From JBJXGV01 sp046160485 (GTDB lineage Bacteria > Orphanbacterota > Orphanbacteria > JBJXGV01), in contig JBJXGV010000020.1 of assembly GCA_046160485.1 (NCBI GenBank), forward strand, positions 1 to 64,000: a stretch of 64,000 nucleotides of DNA, written 5' to 3'. Below the pieces are notes generated by a model. That model was not told where the DNA came from. It searched no databases and saw only the letters and a list, made by a program, of their open reading frames with translations. Shown in pieces: positions 33,942-42,233 of this stretch (the first letter of the stretch is position 1; every line of letters begins with the position of its first letter). Made by a program: the position numbers and the translations under genes.

Positions 33942-35489
33942 CTAGCGGTACTGGCCCTTGATTCCGCCCCAGGTCTTCGGCTCGGTCGCGTTCACGCAAT
34001 TGACCTCCTGGCAGAGGAGGCCCTGATTGAACACGCCATTCTGGGCCGAACAGTCGCTCTCATAGATGCCGTCGAAGCACGAACCGTCAGCCAAGCAGCA
34101 CGCGCCCACAGGCGGCGGCGGCGGGCAGAAGGTGTTCGCACAGTTGGTATCCTGACCCTGCGGAACGCCACCCGTCGCGACACAATCCGCGGGGAGCATA
34201 TCGGCGCAGAAGCCATCGGTGTAGCAGCAGGCCTCGGTCGGCTGCGGGCAATTCACGCTCCCGCAGAGTGAGCCGTTGCCCTGGAACGTCCCGCCCGCTC
34301 CGACGCAGTTGGCTTCGAGCGTCGAATCGATGCACTGGCCGTTCGGCAAGCAGCACGCGCCGTGGAGGTTCACGCAGTTCGCGGAACCGCAGTCGGTGCC
34401 GCCACCCTGGAAGCTTCCGCCGGCCGCGACGCAATCGGCTTCGAGAGCGCCGTCCGCGCACGAACCGTCGTTGAAGCAGCAAGCGCCGTAGAAGTTCGGG
34501 CAGTTCGCGGACGCGCAGTCGCTCCCGCCGCCCTGGAACGCTCCGCCGTTGGCGACGCAGTCAGCTTCGAGAAGGTCATCCGCGCAGGTGCCGTCGAGGT
34601 AGCAGCAGGCGCCTGTGAAGTCCGTGCAGGTCGTCGTCGCGCAGTCGGAACCGGCGCCCTGAGATGTGCCGCCCGCAAGCGCACACTCGTCAACCGTCAG
34701 ATCCGAGCATGTTCCGTCGACGAAGCAGCAAGCCTCGGTGACCGGGGGAGGAGCGCCACACGCGTCTTCGAAGGTCGTCCCGACGGAGAGATCGTCGACG
34801 ATGAACGCAAACGCCGCGCCGCCTGTGCTGCTCTGGCGAAGGCCGAAGGCCGTGAGAGCGCCGTTAGCCGCACCAGCGTCCGTCGCGGAGATGCTCGGGC
34901 TCGACTCGTTGATCGGGTCGACCCACATTTCCGAGATTCCACCGACCGCGTTGTAGGAGATAACGATGTTGTACGCCTGCCCGTAGTTGAGCGTCGTCGG
35001 CCACGTCGCACCGAGAGGCGGAGCGGGCGGCGCAAGCGGTGTACCCGACGCGTTCGCCGTCACCGAAAGACCCATCGTGAACGACCCGCCGGAGGGCGTG
35101 ATGAACACCTTCGACCGGAAGGTCGTGGAACTCACCATGAAGTGCGCGAAGTAGTTGCAAACGAGCGTCGCCGAAGGCGCAGGTATCACGAGTTTGAAAC
35201 AGGCGTAGGTCTTGTCGGTCGACGAACGCGCGGAAGTGAGCAGACGGTTGTCGTCAGGCGAATTCGACATAAGCCCGCTGGCTGCGGAGCTAAGAACCTG
35301 CACGTCGGTGCCCGTGCCGCTGTGATTCGTCCAGTTGCCGCCGCTGACCGCGACGAGGCCGCCGTCCGAGTAGCTGAAGTCTTCCGACATGAGCGAGCCG
35401 GCTTTCGCGTGCGACGCGAACGACGCGACGGCGAGGCCAAGCGTGAGAAGTCCGACCAGAGCTTTACGAGCGCTAGTAACCTTTTTCAT
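33942..35489 (-). CDS. Secreted protein with six six-cysteine modules and a TWG..KG.YR C-terminus
   Basis: 515 residues from an ATG preceded by GAGGAGGAGGG. Signal peptide (KALVGLLTLGLAVASFASHAKA). Residues about 30-250 are a beta-sandwich-like domain (EDFSYSDGGLVAVSGGNW; AFIVDDLSVGTTFED) reminiscent of PEP-CTERM/laminin-G-type secreted proteins. Six Cys modules follow (GACC..DG.C...C...GG.FQGGG..C....C). The C-terminus is TEPKTWGGIKGQYR, as in the neighbouring beta-helix protein. Probably a secreted structural or adhesive protein. It ends at a strong terminator, so it is likely monocistronic. Confidence 0.8.
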   Translation of the reverse strand: MKKVTSARKALVGLLTLGLAVASFASHAKAGSLMSEDFSYSDGGLVAVSGGNWTNHSGTGTDVQVLSSAASGLMSNSPDDNRLLTSARSSTDKTYACFKLVIPAPSATLVCNYFAHFMVSSTTFRSKVFITPSGGSFTMGLSVTANASGTPLAPPAPPLGATWPTTLNYGQAYNIVISYNAVGGISEMWVDPINESSPSISATDAGAANGALTAFGLRQSSTGGAAFAFIVDDLSVGTTFEDACGAPPPVTEACCFVDGTCSDLTVDECALAGGTSQGAGSDCATTTCTDFTGACCYLDGTCADDLLEADCVANGGAFQGGGSDCASANCPNFYGACCFNDGSCADGALEADCVAAGGSFQGGGTDCGSANCVNLHGACCLPNGQCIDSTLEANCVGAGGTFQGNGSLCGSVNCPQPTEACCYTDGFCADMLPADCVATGGVPQGQDTNCANTFCPPPPPVGACCLADGSCFDGIYESDCSAQNGVFNQGLLCQEVNCVNATEPKTWGGIKGQYR

Positions 35490-35926
35490 CCGGGTTCCCT
35501 CCTCCTCTTCGGTGGATGCTACGTCCGTGAATCTGAGCACTTCCGTTATGCAAAACCTTGAATTCAAAAAACTTAGACGAACACTTGTAGTCTCGCCATG
35601 CGCGCACCGTTCGATCCCAACCGGTTCCTCGCATAAACCACTCAGAATGCCAGCCGAGAGAGTAGCAGATGCCGGTTCAAATAAGCTAGTAAAATATTGG
35701 CAAATAACCGGTTCGGATGAAGTTTTTTGGCGTGCGGCGGCATCGCGCCCCAGGTCGCCGGATAAAACTTTCTTCGGCAAGCGATTAGTCAACCGATCCG
35801 GAGCCGTACCCGTAATCGCCGCACATGGCCCCCAGAACTCCGCGCCGGGGAGTGCTCCGTTCTCTTGAAGTGCGCTCGAATCGAGAAGTCGATAGACTCG
35901 CGGCCTCACGTTCTCAAGGAGGGCAT
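35490..35926. other. AT-rich divergent intergenic region with spaced CCGGTT motifs
   Basis: 437 bp between divergent genes and clearly more AT-rich than its surroundings. CCGGTT occurs at 35621, 35672 and 35708, the last two flanked by CAAATAA in opposite arrangement. No convincing sigma70 pair was found for either gene. It could hold regulator sites; no ORF is credible. Confidence 0.5.
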
Positions 35927-37282
35927 GTGCACGGCGCAGTCAGGATGAACGAAGTTATTGCGCGAAAGCGGGACGGGGAGCAACTCCCCGCCGACACCAT
36001 CGGCGCGTGGATTCGCGGTGTGACCGCCGGCGACGTGCCGGATTACCAGAGCGCCGCGCTCCTGATGGCCATCTACCTCCGCGGCATGAGCCGCGACGAG
36101 ATGGCCGCGCTCACGCGGGCGATGATGGTTTCTGGAGAGTGCCTCGACTTGTCGCGCATCAATGGGACGAAGGTCGACAAACACTCGACAGGCGGCGTCG
36201 GGGATAAAGTCTCGCTCTATCTGGGGCCGTTGATTGCCGCGTGCGGGGTGCCTGTTCCGATGCTCTCGGGAAGGAGCCTCGGGTTTTCCGGTGGGACCCT
36301 CGACAAACTGGAGTCGATCCCCGGTTATCGAACCCGCCTCGAGACCGCGGAGTTCATCGACGTGGTGCGGAAGGTCGGGGTCTCCATCATCGGTCAGACG
36401 GAACGGCTGGCGCCCGCTGATAAGGTCCTTTATGCGCTACGCGACGCCACGGCGACGGTCAGCTGTATTCCGCTCATCGTCGCGAGCATCCTATCGAAGA
36501 AACTTGCTGCGGGGCCTGATGCGGTTGTCTTCGACGTCAAGGTCGGGCGGGGCGCGTTCATGGAGAGTCTCGACGACGCGCGCGCGCTGGCTCGCGCGCT
36601 CGTGGATCTCTCGCACGAGATGGGCCGGCGCGCGGTCGCGTGGATCACGAGCATGGACGAGCCGCTCGGCCGCGCTGTCGGAAACGCGCTCGAAGTCGAG
36701 GAGACGATCGCGTACCTCGGCGGCGAGGCTATTCCTGACTTGCATGTGCTGGGTCTTGCGCTCGGCGGCGAGATGCTCGTTCTCGGCGGCGCGGCGCGCG
36801 ATCTCTCGGAGGGGATCGCGAAGATCCGCGAGGCTCGCGCGTCCGGGCGCGGCCTGCAAGCGCTGCGCGCGATGATCGAAGCGCAAGGCGGCGACGCTCG
36901 CGTGGTTGACGATCCCGCTCGCCTGCCGCGCGCGCGCGCGAGCGAAGTCGTGCGCGCCGGCGCCGAAGGAGTGGTCGCGAGCGTCGACGCGCGCCGCATC
37001 GGATTTTGTGCGACGCGTCTGGGTGCGGGACGCGCGCGGAAGGAGGACGCGGTTTCCGCCGGAGCTGGCATTGTGATTCACAAACGGAGTGGGGAAGCGG
37101 TTCGCCGGGGCGACATTCTCGCGACGCTCCATGCCGACACCGAGGACGCGATTAGTGCCGAGCGTGAAGATGTGCTCGCGGCGTTCGAGGTGTCCGAACA
37201 AAAACGAACGGCAAAGCCGCTGCTCCTGTTGCGCGTCACGCGCGATGGCGAGGAGCCCGCGCCCGCGATCGAGAGCGCCTGA
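35927..37282 (+). CDS. deoA: Thymidine/pyrimidine-nucleoside phosphorylase
   Basis: 451 residues from a GTG preceded by AAGGAGG; the ATG at 35945 is the alternative start and aligns with shorter homologues. Family motifs: the dimer-helix start ARKRDGEQL, TKVDKHSTGGVGDKVSL (phosphate loop), SGRSLGFSGGTLDKLESIPG (signature), and DATATVSCIPLIVASILSKK. It converts thymidine or deoxyuridine to base and deoxyribose-1-phosphate. The aldolase gene follows 90 nt downstream with its own promoter. No phosphopentomutase is present in the window. Confidence 0.92.
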   Translation: MHGAVRMNEVIARKRDGEQLPADTIGAWIRGVTAGDVPDYQSAALLMAIYLRGMSRDEMAALTRAMMVSGECLDLSRINGTKVDKHSTGGVGDKVSLYLGPLIAACGVPVPMLSGRSLGFSGGTLDKLESIPGYRTRLETAEFIDVVRKVGVSIIGQTERLAPADKVLYALRDATATVSCIPLIVASILSKKLAAGPDAVVFDVKVGRGAFMESLDDARALARALVDLSHEMGRRAVAWITSMDEPLGRAVGNALEVEETIAYLGGEAIPDLHVLGLALGGEMLVLGGAARDLSEGIAKIREARASGRGLQALRAMIEAQGGDARVVDDPARLPRARASEVVRAGAEGVVASVDARRIGFCATRLGAGRARKEDAVSAGAGIVIHKRSGEAVRRGDILATLHADTEDAISAEREDVLAAFEVSEQKRTAKPLLLLRVTRDGEEPAPAIESA

Positions 37283-37295
37283 CCCATATTCGGTA

Positions 37296-37323
37296 TTGGA
37301 ATCGGTCAAGCCGGCGCTATTAT
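37296..37323 (+). promoter_or_regulatory. Sigma70-like promoter of deoC
   Basis: TTGGAA (37296-37301), a 16-nt spacer and TATTAT (37318-37323), about 50 nt before the ATG at 37373. Confidence 0.5.
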
Positions 37324-37372
37324 CGGGCCCCGAAGCGAACGGTTCTTGTCACGTACACGGAGATGACCGCTG

Positions 37373-38320
37373 ATGGTGTACGACCCGCGCGAGGATGATC
37401 TCGTCGAGGAGATTACGCGCCTTGTGATCGAACGGCTTCGCGCCGGCGAGCAGCGCCCTGGTTCGCGCGCGAGCGAGCCGTACCCCGACGAGGGCCATTG
37501 CGAGCCGTGCGGTACATGGGGACAATGCGCCGAGAAGTGCCCGAGCGTCTTTCGCGCGTTCGTCGACTGTGGCGCTTGTCGCATCTCCGCGCGCCCCGGT
37601 CTGGTTCACCAGGCGAAGGACCTCGCCGCGTACATCGATCACACTCTGCTTAAGCCGGACGCGACGAAGGAGCAGGTCGAGGCGCTCTGTCACGAGGCGC
37701 GCGCGAACCATTTCGCTTCCGTCTGCCTAAATGGAGTTTGGGTTTCGACGGCGGCGCAGTTGTTGGCGGGGTCAGACGTCATTGTTTGCGCGGTCGTCGG
37801 TTTTCCGCTCGGCGCGATGCAGCCCGAGGCGAAGGCATACGAGACGCGACGAGCGGTGCTCGACGGTGCGTGCGAGATCGACATGGTGATCGAGGTCGGC
37901 GCGTTGAAAAGCGGTGAATACCGGCTCGTCGAGCGCGACATCCGCGGTGTCGTCGAGGCGGCGCGTGTTCGGCGCGCCGCCGTGAAGGTCATCATCGAAA
38001 CGGCGCTTCTCTCGCACGACGAGAAAGTGAAGGCGTGCACACTCGCCAAGGCCGCGGGCGCCGACTTCGTGAAGACGTCTACCGGTTTCGCTGCCGCGGG
38101 CGCGACGGTGGAGGATGTCCGTCTCATGCGCGAGATCGTCGGCGACCAGATGGGTGTCAAGGCCGCCGGCGGCATTCGCGACACACAGACCGCGATGGCG
38201 ATGATCTCGGCAGGAGCGACGCGAATCGGCGCGAGCGCGAGCGTCGCGATCGTGAAGAATCCGGTACAAGGCTCGCGCGACGCGGCTGCGGCCGCCCCCG
38301 CGAAAGGAACGACCTACTAG
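37373..38320 (+). CDS. deoC: Deoxyribose-phosphate aldolase with N-terminal helix and six-Cys extension
   Basis: 315 residues against 220-260 in ordinary DERA. The aldolase core starts at about residue 82 (DLAAYIDHTLLKP) and has the Schiff-base lysine region VKVIIETALL (K205) and the second lysine FVKTSTGF (K234), plus VKAAGGIR. It cleaves 2-deoxyribose-5-phosphate to glyceraldehyde-3-phosphate and acetaldehyde. The first 26 residues (DDLVEEITRLVIERLRAG) form an amphipathic helix like microcompartment encapsulation peptides. Residues 43-69 hold C43-x2-C46-x5-C52-x3-C56-x9-C66-x2-C69, a possible metal or Fe-S site. A BMC-T shell gene lies at 49039-49677. Encapsulation is inference. Confidence 0.9.
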   Translation: MVYDPREDDLVEEITRLVIERLRAGEQRPGSRASEPYPDEGHCEPCGTWGQCAEKCPSVFRAFVDCGACRISARPGLVHQAKDLAAYIDHTLLKPDATKEQVEALCHEARANHFASVCLNGVWVSTAAQLLAGSDVIVCAVVGFPLGAMQPEAKAYETRRAVLDGACEIDMVIEVGALKSGEYRLVERDIRGVVEAARVRRAAVKVIIETALLSHDEKVKACTLAKAAGADFVKTSTGFAAAGATVEDVRLMREIVGDQMGVKAAGGIRDTQTAMAMISAGATRIGASASVAIVKNPVQGSRDAAAAAPAKGTTY

Positions 38321-38351
38321 AGCGCGGCGCGGTCGTCCGGCTTCGCGGTTC

Positions 38352-39893
38352 TTACCTGACGTAACCCAACGCGCGAAGCTTCGCGACGGTTTCGTCATCC
38401 ATGGCTTGGGTGTTCACGCCGCGCACCGAGTCGGCCGGCTCGGCGCGTACCCGGGTCGCGATTTCCTCGATCATCGATTCGGCGACGCGCTCGCGCGCGC
38501 TTACGAGATTGCGCGTCTCTTGCGCGTCGGTCGCCAGATCGAACAATTGAATCTGAGGGGGAGCGCTCGCACCCGCGTTGCGAGGCGACGAGATCAGGAG
38601 CTTCCAGCGGCCGGACGAGAGCGCTCGGAGGCTCTCGTCGACGGGCATCGCTTGCTGCCGGCACTGCGTTTCGGAATACGACGCGACCTCCGACACTTCG
38701 CCGTGCACGCGCGGCCAAAGCGACATGCCGTCGATCGCCGCGGGCGGCTCGAGGCCGATGTGCGCCAGAATCGTCGGCATGATATCGATGGAGCGGACAC
38801 GTCCAGCAATCGCGCGGCCGCTCGGAACGCCCGGTCCCGCGAGCAAGAGCGGGACGCGCAGAAGCGGTTCCCACAGTCGCGAGCCGTGCTCGAAGTAGTA
38901 GTCGTGTTCGCCGAGCCCCTCCCCGTGGTCGGACGTAACAGCGAACAGTGTTTGCGAAAAGAGCCCCCACGACGAGAGCGAATCGAGGAGCGCGCCAACG
39001 CATCGGTCCGTGTAGGTCACCTCCGCGTCGTAGCGTGCGGTCATGTGATCGACGTCTCGCGGCGTCACGCGTCCGGCGGTCGCCTCCGCGTGGAATGTCT
39101 CGCCTGATCCATCCATCGCTCCGCCATAGTCGCGATCGTAGAGCCGCTCGAACGGCGCCGGCGGATCGTACGGTTCGTGCGGATCGAAGAGGTGCACCCA
39201 GAGAAAGAACGGCCGCGGCGCGGCAGACGTTCGCAATGAATCGAGCCATGCCGTCGCCTCGCGCACGGTCGACTCGCCGCGCCGTTGGTAGGGGCCGAAC
39301 CAGGTGTCGATCCACCACGAGGCGACCGGGTTCGCACTCTCCTGGTCGGGCGTCAGGCGCGGGCTCGCGCCGCGGCGGAGCGGATCTTCCATCGTGTCGC
39401 CGAACGACGCGAAGCCCTGATCGATCCCGAAGCGGCGATCGAGAACGAACGCGCTGACGAACGCCGCAGTGGCAAACCCCGCCTCCGAGAGAATTTCCGC
39501 GAGCGTCGTTTCCTGCGGTGCGAGCGCGTAGACGCCGTTGTCGTGAACGCCGTGACTCGTGGGGTAGCGGCCTGTCAGTATCGACGCGTGCGACGGCAGA
39601 GTCGACGGAATCTGCGCGTTCGCGTCGGCGAAAACAACGCCGGCGCGAGCGAGTGCGTCGAGCGTCGGCGTGCGCACGGACGGGTTGCCATACGCGCCGA
39701 GTCGATCGGAGCGAAGCGTGTCAATCGTGATGAGGACGATGTTGCGCGGCGGCGAGGGATCGGCGCGGCGCGTACATCCCGCGCCGATGAGGACGGCCGC
39801 GATGAGGCCGAGCGTCGCGGCCGCGCGCGCACGCGCGGAGGGCGCGTTGCGCGGCGCGCGTATGTCGGGGCTTCGTCGGCGCGAGCGATTCAC
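38352..39893 (-). CDS. Sulfatase-superfamily lipoprotein
   Basis: 513 residues from a GTG that follows a TATACT -10 box by 6 nt. Lipoprotein signal (LGLIAAVLIGAGC, Cys40). Alkaline-phosphatase-fold sulfatase motifs: NIVLITIDTLRSDRLG (metal Asp), HLFDPHEPYDPP, TSDHGEGLGEH. The expected C/S-x-P-S-R active site reads T98-L-P-S-H102, so the formylglycine cysteine or serine is replaced by threonine, as in many phospho-/phosphoethanolamine-type relatives. It may be a phosphatase or transferase rather than a true sulfatase. The C-terminus has the common KLRALGYV ending. Periplasmic. Confidence 0.82.
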   Translation of the reverse strand: MNRSRRRSPDIRAPRNAPSARARAAATLGLIAAVLIGAGCTRRADPSPPRNIVLITIDTLRSDRLGAYGNPSVRTPTLDALARAGVVFADANAQIPSTLPSHASILTGRYPTSHGVHDNGVYALAPQETTLAEILSEAGFATAAFVSAFVLDRRFGIDQGFASFGDTMEDPLRRGASPRLTPDQESANPVASWWIDTWFGPYQRRGESTVREATAWLDSLRTSAAPRPFFLWVHLFDPHEPYDPPAPFERLYDRDYGGAMDGSGETFHAEATAGRVTPRDVDHMTARYDAEVTYTDRCVGALLDSLSSWGLFSQTLFAVTSDHGEGLGEHDYYFEHGSRLWEPLLRVPLLLAGPGVPSGRAIAGRVRSIDIMPTILAHIGLEPPAAIDGMSLWPRVHGEVSEVASYSETQCRQQAMPVDESLRALSSGRWKLLISSPRNAGASAPPQIQLFDLATDAQETRNLVSARERVAESMIEEIATRVRAEPADSVRGVNTQAMDDETVAKLRALGYVR

Positions 39894-39899
39894 ACGCGC

Positions 39900-39930
39900 A
39901 GTATAGTGGGCGCCCTGCGCGCGCCGTCAA
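39900..39930 (-). promoter_or_regulatory. Promoter of the sulfatase gene, leaderless arrangement
   Basis: Minus strand TTGACG (39930-39925), a 19-nt spacer and TATACT (39905-39900), then 6 nt to the GTG at 39893. Confidence 0.45.
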
Positions 39931-39946
39931 CGCGATCGTCGTTGCG

Positions 39947-39975
39947 TTGACGACCCCTCACGCTGCCCCTAGAGT
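39947..39975 (+). promoter_or_regulatory. Promoter of the cysteine-desulfurase-like gene, leaderless arrangement
   Basis: TTGACG (39947-39952), a 17-nt spacer and TAGAGT (39970-39975), then 8 nt to the ATG at 39984. Confidence 0.5.
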
Positions 39976-39983
39976 CGGCGGTC

Positions 39984-41180
39984 ATGGCCCCGCGCATCTA
40001 TTTCGATCATGCATCGGGCACCCCTCCGTGTCGTGCGGCGATCGAGGCGATGCGTCCGTTCACCGACGGCGCGCACTTCGCGAACGCGACGTCGCTGCAC
40101 GCGGAGGGTGCGTTCTGCTTCGCGGCGATCGAGCGCGCTCGGGAACACGTGGCGCGCATGCTGGGCGCGCGGAGCGACGAAATCGTCTTTACGTCGTGCG
40201 GAACGGAAGCGGTGAACCTCGCGATCAAGGGGCTCGCCGCGGCGACCCTCGCGCCGTCCCACGGCGTCTCGCCGGCGCCGGATGCGAGACCCGTCGTGAC
40301 GTCGGTTGCCGAACCGCTCGCAATTGTGAACGCGTTGAATTCGCTCGAGCGAGTCGGCGCCGCCGCCGATCGCGTCCCCGTCGATGCGGCCGGCGTGGTC
40401 GATGTCGCCGCCATTCGGGAGAGGCTCGCCAGGCCCGCGGCGTTCGTCGTAACGCATCACGCGAGTCGTGAGACCGGCGTGGCGCAGCCGGTCGAGCAGA
40501 TTGCCGCGGCCGCGCGCGCGGCCTGCGTGCCGCTTGTTTGCGATGCAACCGCGAGCGCCGGGCTTTTGGCGCTCGACGTCGCGAATCTCGGCGCGGACCT
40601 TGTTGCGATTTCGGCGCACACGTTCGGCGGGCCGCAGGGCGCGGGCGCACTCTGGATTCGCCGCGGCGTGCGCATCCGTCCGATGATCGACGGAGGCACG
40701 GAAGAATTCGGTTTGCGGGCAGGGACCGTGAACGTCGCAGCGATCGCCGGCATGGGCGCCGCCGCGGAGGAGGCGCACGGCGACATGGCGATTCGCGCGG
40801 CGCGACTCCACGATCTCGCCGCCGCGCTGCGCGACGGTCTTCTCCGCGTTTGTCCGACGGCGCGCGTATCGAGTCCGATCCGCGGCGGGATTCCTGGATA
40901 CGTTCACGCGGCGTTCCGCGGCCTCGATGGCGAGGCGCTCGTCGCGTTGCTCGACGGCGAAGGCGTCGCTGCATCGACGGGCTCGCCTTGCGCGACGGGC
41001 ACCGGCAAGCCCTCGCACGTCCTGCTCGCGATGGGAATCCCGGCGGAGGAAGCGCGCGGCACCCTGCTTCTCACCTTAGGGGCGAGTAACACGCGCGACG
41101 ACATCGACCGTTTCCTCGAGATCTTGCCGCGTTCGATCGCGCGCCTTCGTTCTATCGCGGATCGCGATAATCGCGGTTGA
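39984..41180 (+). CDS. Cysteine-desulfurase (NifS/IscS) homologue lacking the PLP lysine
   Basis: 398 residues, normal length for the family. Conserved parts: YFDHASGTPP, FTSCGTEAVNLA, D187 in VCDATASAG, GLRAGTVN, and an active-site-loop cysteine C336 (STGSPCATGT). The PLP Schiff-base lysine, usually SAHK, is T213 (ISAHTFGGPQG). The ring-stacking histidine position is P111 (VAEPLA), and the NNE.G motif reads SRETG. It is therefore unlikely to be a normal desulfurase and could be a regulatory or scaffold pseudoenzyme, or use a different chemistry. No scaffold protein or tRNA-thiolase gene is adjacent. The HEAT-repeat gene follows with its own promoter. Confidence 0.8.
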   Translation: MAPRIYFDHASGTPPCRAAIEAMRPFTDGAHFANATSLHAEGAFCFAAIERAREHVARMLGARSDEIVFTSCGTEAVNLAIKGLAAATLAPSHGVSPAPDARPVVTSVAEPLAIVNALNSLERVGAAADRVPVDAAGVVDVAAIRERLARPAAFVVTHHASRETGVAQPVEQIAAAARAACVPLVCDATASAGLLALDVANLGADLVAISAHTFGGPQGAGALWIRRGVRIRPMIDGGTEEFGLRAGTVNVAAIAGMGAAAEEAHGDMAIRAARLHDLAAALRDGLLRVCPTARVSSPIRGGIPGYVHAAFRGLDGEALVALLDGEGVAASTGSPCATGTGKPSHVLLAMGIPAEEARGTLLLTLGASNTRDDIDRFLEILPRSIARLRSIADRDNRG

Positions 41181-41204
41181 ATTGCCGCATCGAACTGCTA
41201 GAGT
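41177..41204 (+). promoter_or_regulatory. Promoter of the HEAT-repeat gene, overlapping the preceding stop codon
   Basis: TTGAAT (41177-41182), a 16-nt spacer and TAGAGT (41199-41204), followed after 8 nt by a TTG (41213), the same spacing as at 39970-39984. Confidence 0.45.
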
Positions 41205-41212
41205 AGCCGCAT

Positions 41213-42145
41213 TTGTTGAGCGACACATCCCACTCCTCTGACGAAAACGCGAAAGCGATGCCCCCGTCCTCGAGCGCACCGATTTCGAACGACGAACCCG
41301 AGGTCGCTGCGGCGATACCGACGCGGAAGGTGGTCGTTCAGTTCTTCGTCGGTCCGCTTCTTATTGTTTTGCTCTGCGCGGGCATTTATTTCCTGTTCGG
41401 CGTCGTCGTCTTCGAGAAGAAATCGCCGAGCGATTTCCTCACGCAGATCCGCTCGGGGAGTTCGAGCGAACGCTGGCAGGCTGCGTTCGAGCTCTCCCGA
41501 TGGTTCGCGTCCGCGCCCGATGCGGCGCGCGATCCTCAGTTCGCCTCGGAGATCGTGCGGCTCTTCGAACAGTCGACCCACGAGGATCCACGCGTGCGGC
41601 GGTATCTCGCGCTAGCGCTCGGGCGGCTCGGCTCGAGCGCTGCCGTCGTGCCTCTCATCGCCGCGCTCGACGACTCCGACCCGGAGACTCAACTCTACGC
41701 GGCGTGGTCGCTCGGGGCGATCAAGGATCGCGCTGCCATCGAGCCTCTGACGCAGCGACTTCACGCGGAAGACGCGGGCATGGTCAAGATGGCGAGCTTT
41801 GCCCTCGGCACGATCGGAGATCCGAGCGTCGCGCCGCTTCTCGTGCCGCTCCTCGAACACGCCAGCGCGGAGGTGCGATGGAATTCTGCTCTCGCGCTCG
41901 CGCAACTCGGCGATGCATCCGGCCGCGGGGTCCTGCTCGGAATGACGGAGCCGGAGGAACTCGCGCGCGTCGCGGGGATGAGTGACGTGCAGAAGTCGGA
42001 GGCGATGTCGAACGCGCTGATCGCGCTTCATCGCATCGGCGACCCGGCCGGCGCCGAGCGAATTCGCGCGCTCGCGGCCTCCGCGCCGTACAGTGAAGTG
42101 CGCCGCGTCGCCGCATCTCTACTCGCAGGGCAAAAATCGTCTTGA
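41213..42145 (+). CDS. Membrane-anchored HEAT-repeat protein
   Basis: 310 residues from the TTG at 41213 if leaderless; an ATG at 41258 is the alternative and neither has a Shine-Dalgarno. One membrane helix (VQFFVGPLLIVLLCAGIYFLFGVVV, residues about 44-68) is followed by HEAT/PBS-type repeats (PRVRRYLALALGRLG; PETQLYAAWSLGAI; GMVKMASFALGTIGD; AEVRWNSALALAQLGD). Such repeats scaffold protein assemblies. Its place immediately before the Rieske/cytochrome b operon suggests an assembly or accessory factor for that complex (inference). Confidence 0.75.
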   Translation: MLSDTSHSSDENAKAMPPSSSAPISNDEPEVAAAIPTRKVVVQFFVGPLLIVLLCAGIYFLFGVVVFEKKSPSDFLTQIRSGSSSERWQAAFELSRWFASAPDAARDPQFASEIVRLFEQSTHEDPRVRRYLALALGRLGSSAAVVPLIAALDDSDPETQLYAAWSLGAIKDRAAIEPLTQRLHAEDAGMVKMASFALGTIGDPSVAPLLVPLLEHASAEVRWNSALALAQLGDASGRGVLLGMTEPEELARVAGMSDVQKSEAMSNALIALHRIGDPAGAERIRALAASAPYSEVRRVAASLLAGQKSS

Positions 42146-42170
42146 ATCTCCTGTGACGCTCCGATAACTT
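42142..42170 (+). promoter_or_regulatory. Promoter of the Rieske/cytochrome b operon
   Basis: TTGAAT (42142-42147, overlapping the HEAT gene stop), a 17-nt spacer and TAACTT (42165-42170), 63 nt before the ATG at 42234. Confidence 0.5.
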
Positions 42171-42233
42171 TCCGTTTCGTTCGATTCGCGCAGCGCGATC
42201 ACACGCGCCACCGAGGGAGAAAAAAGAATTCAG

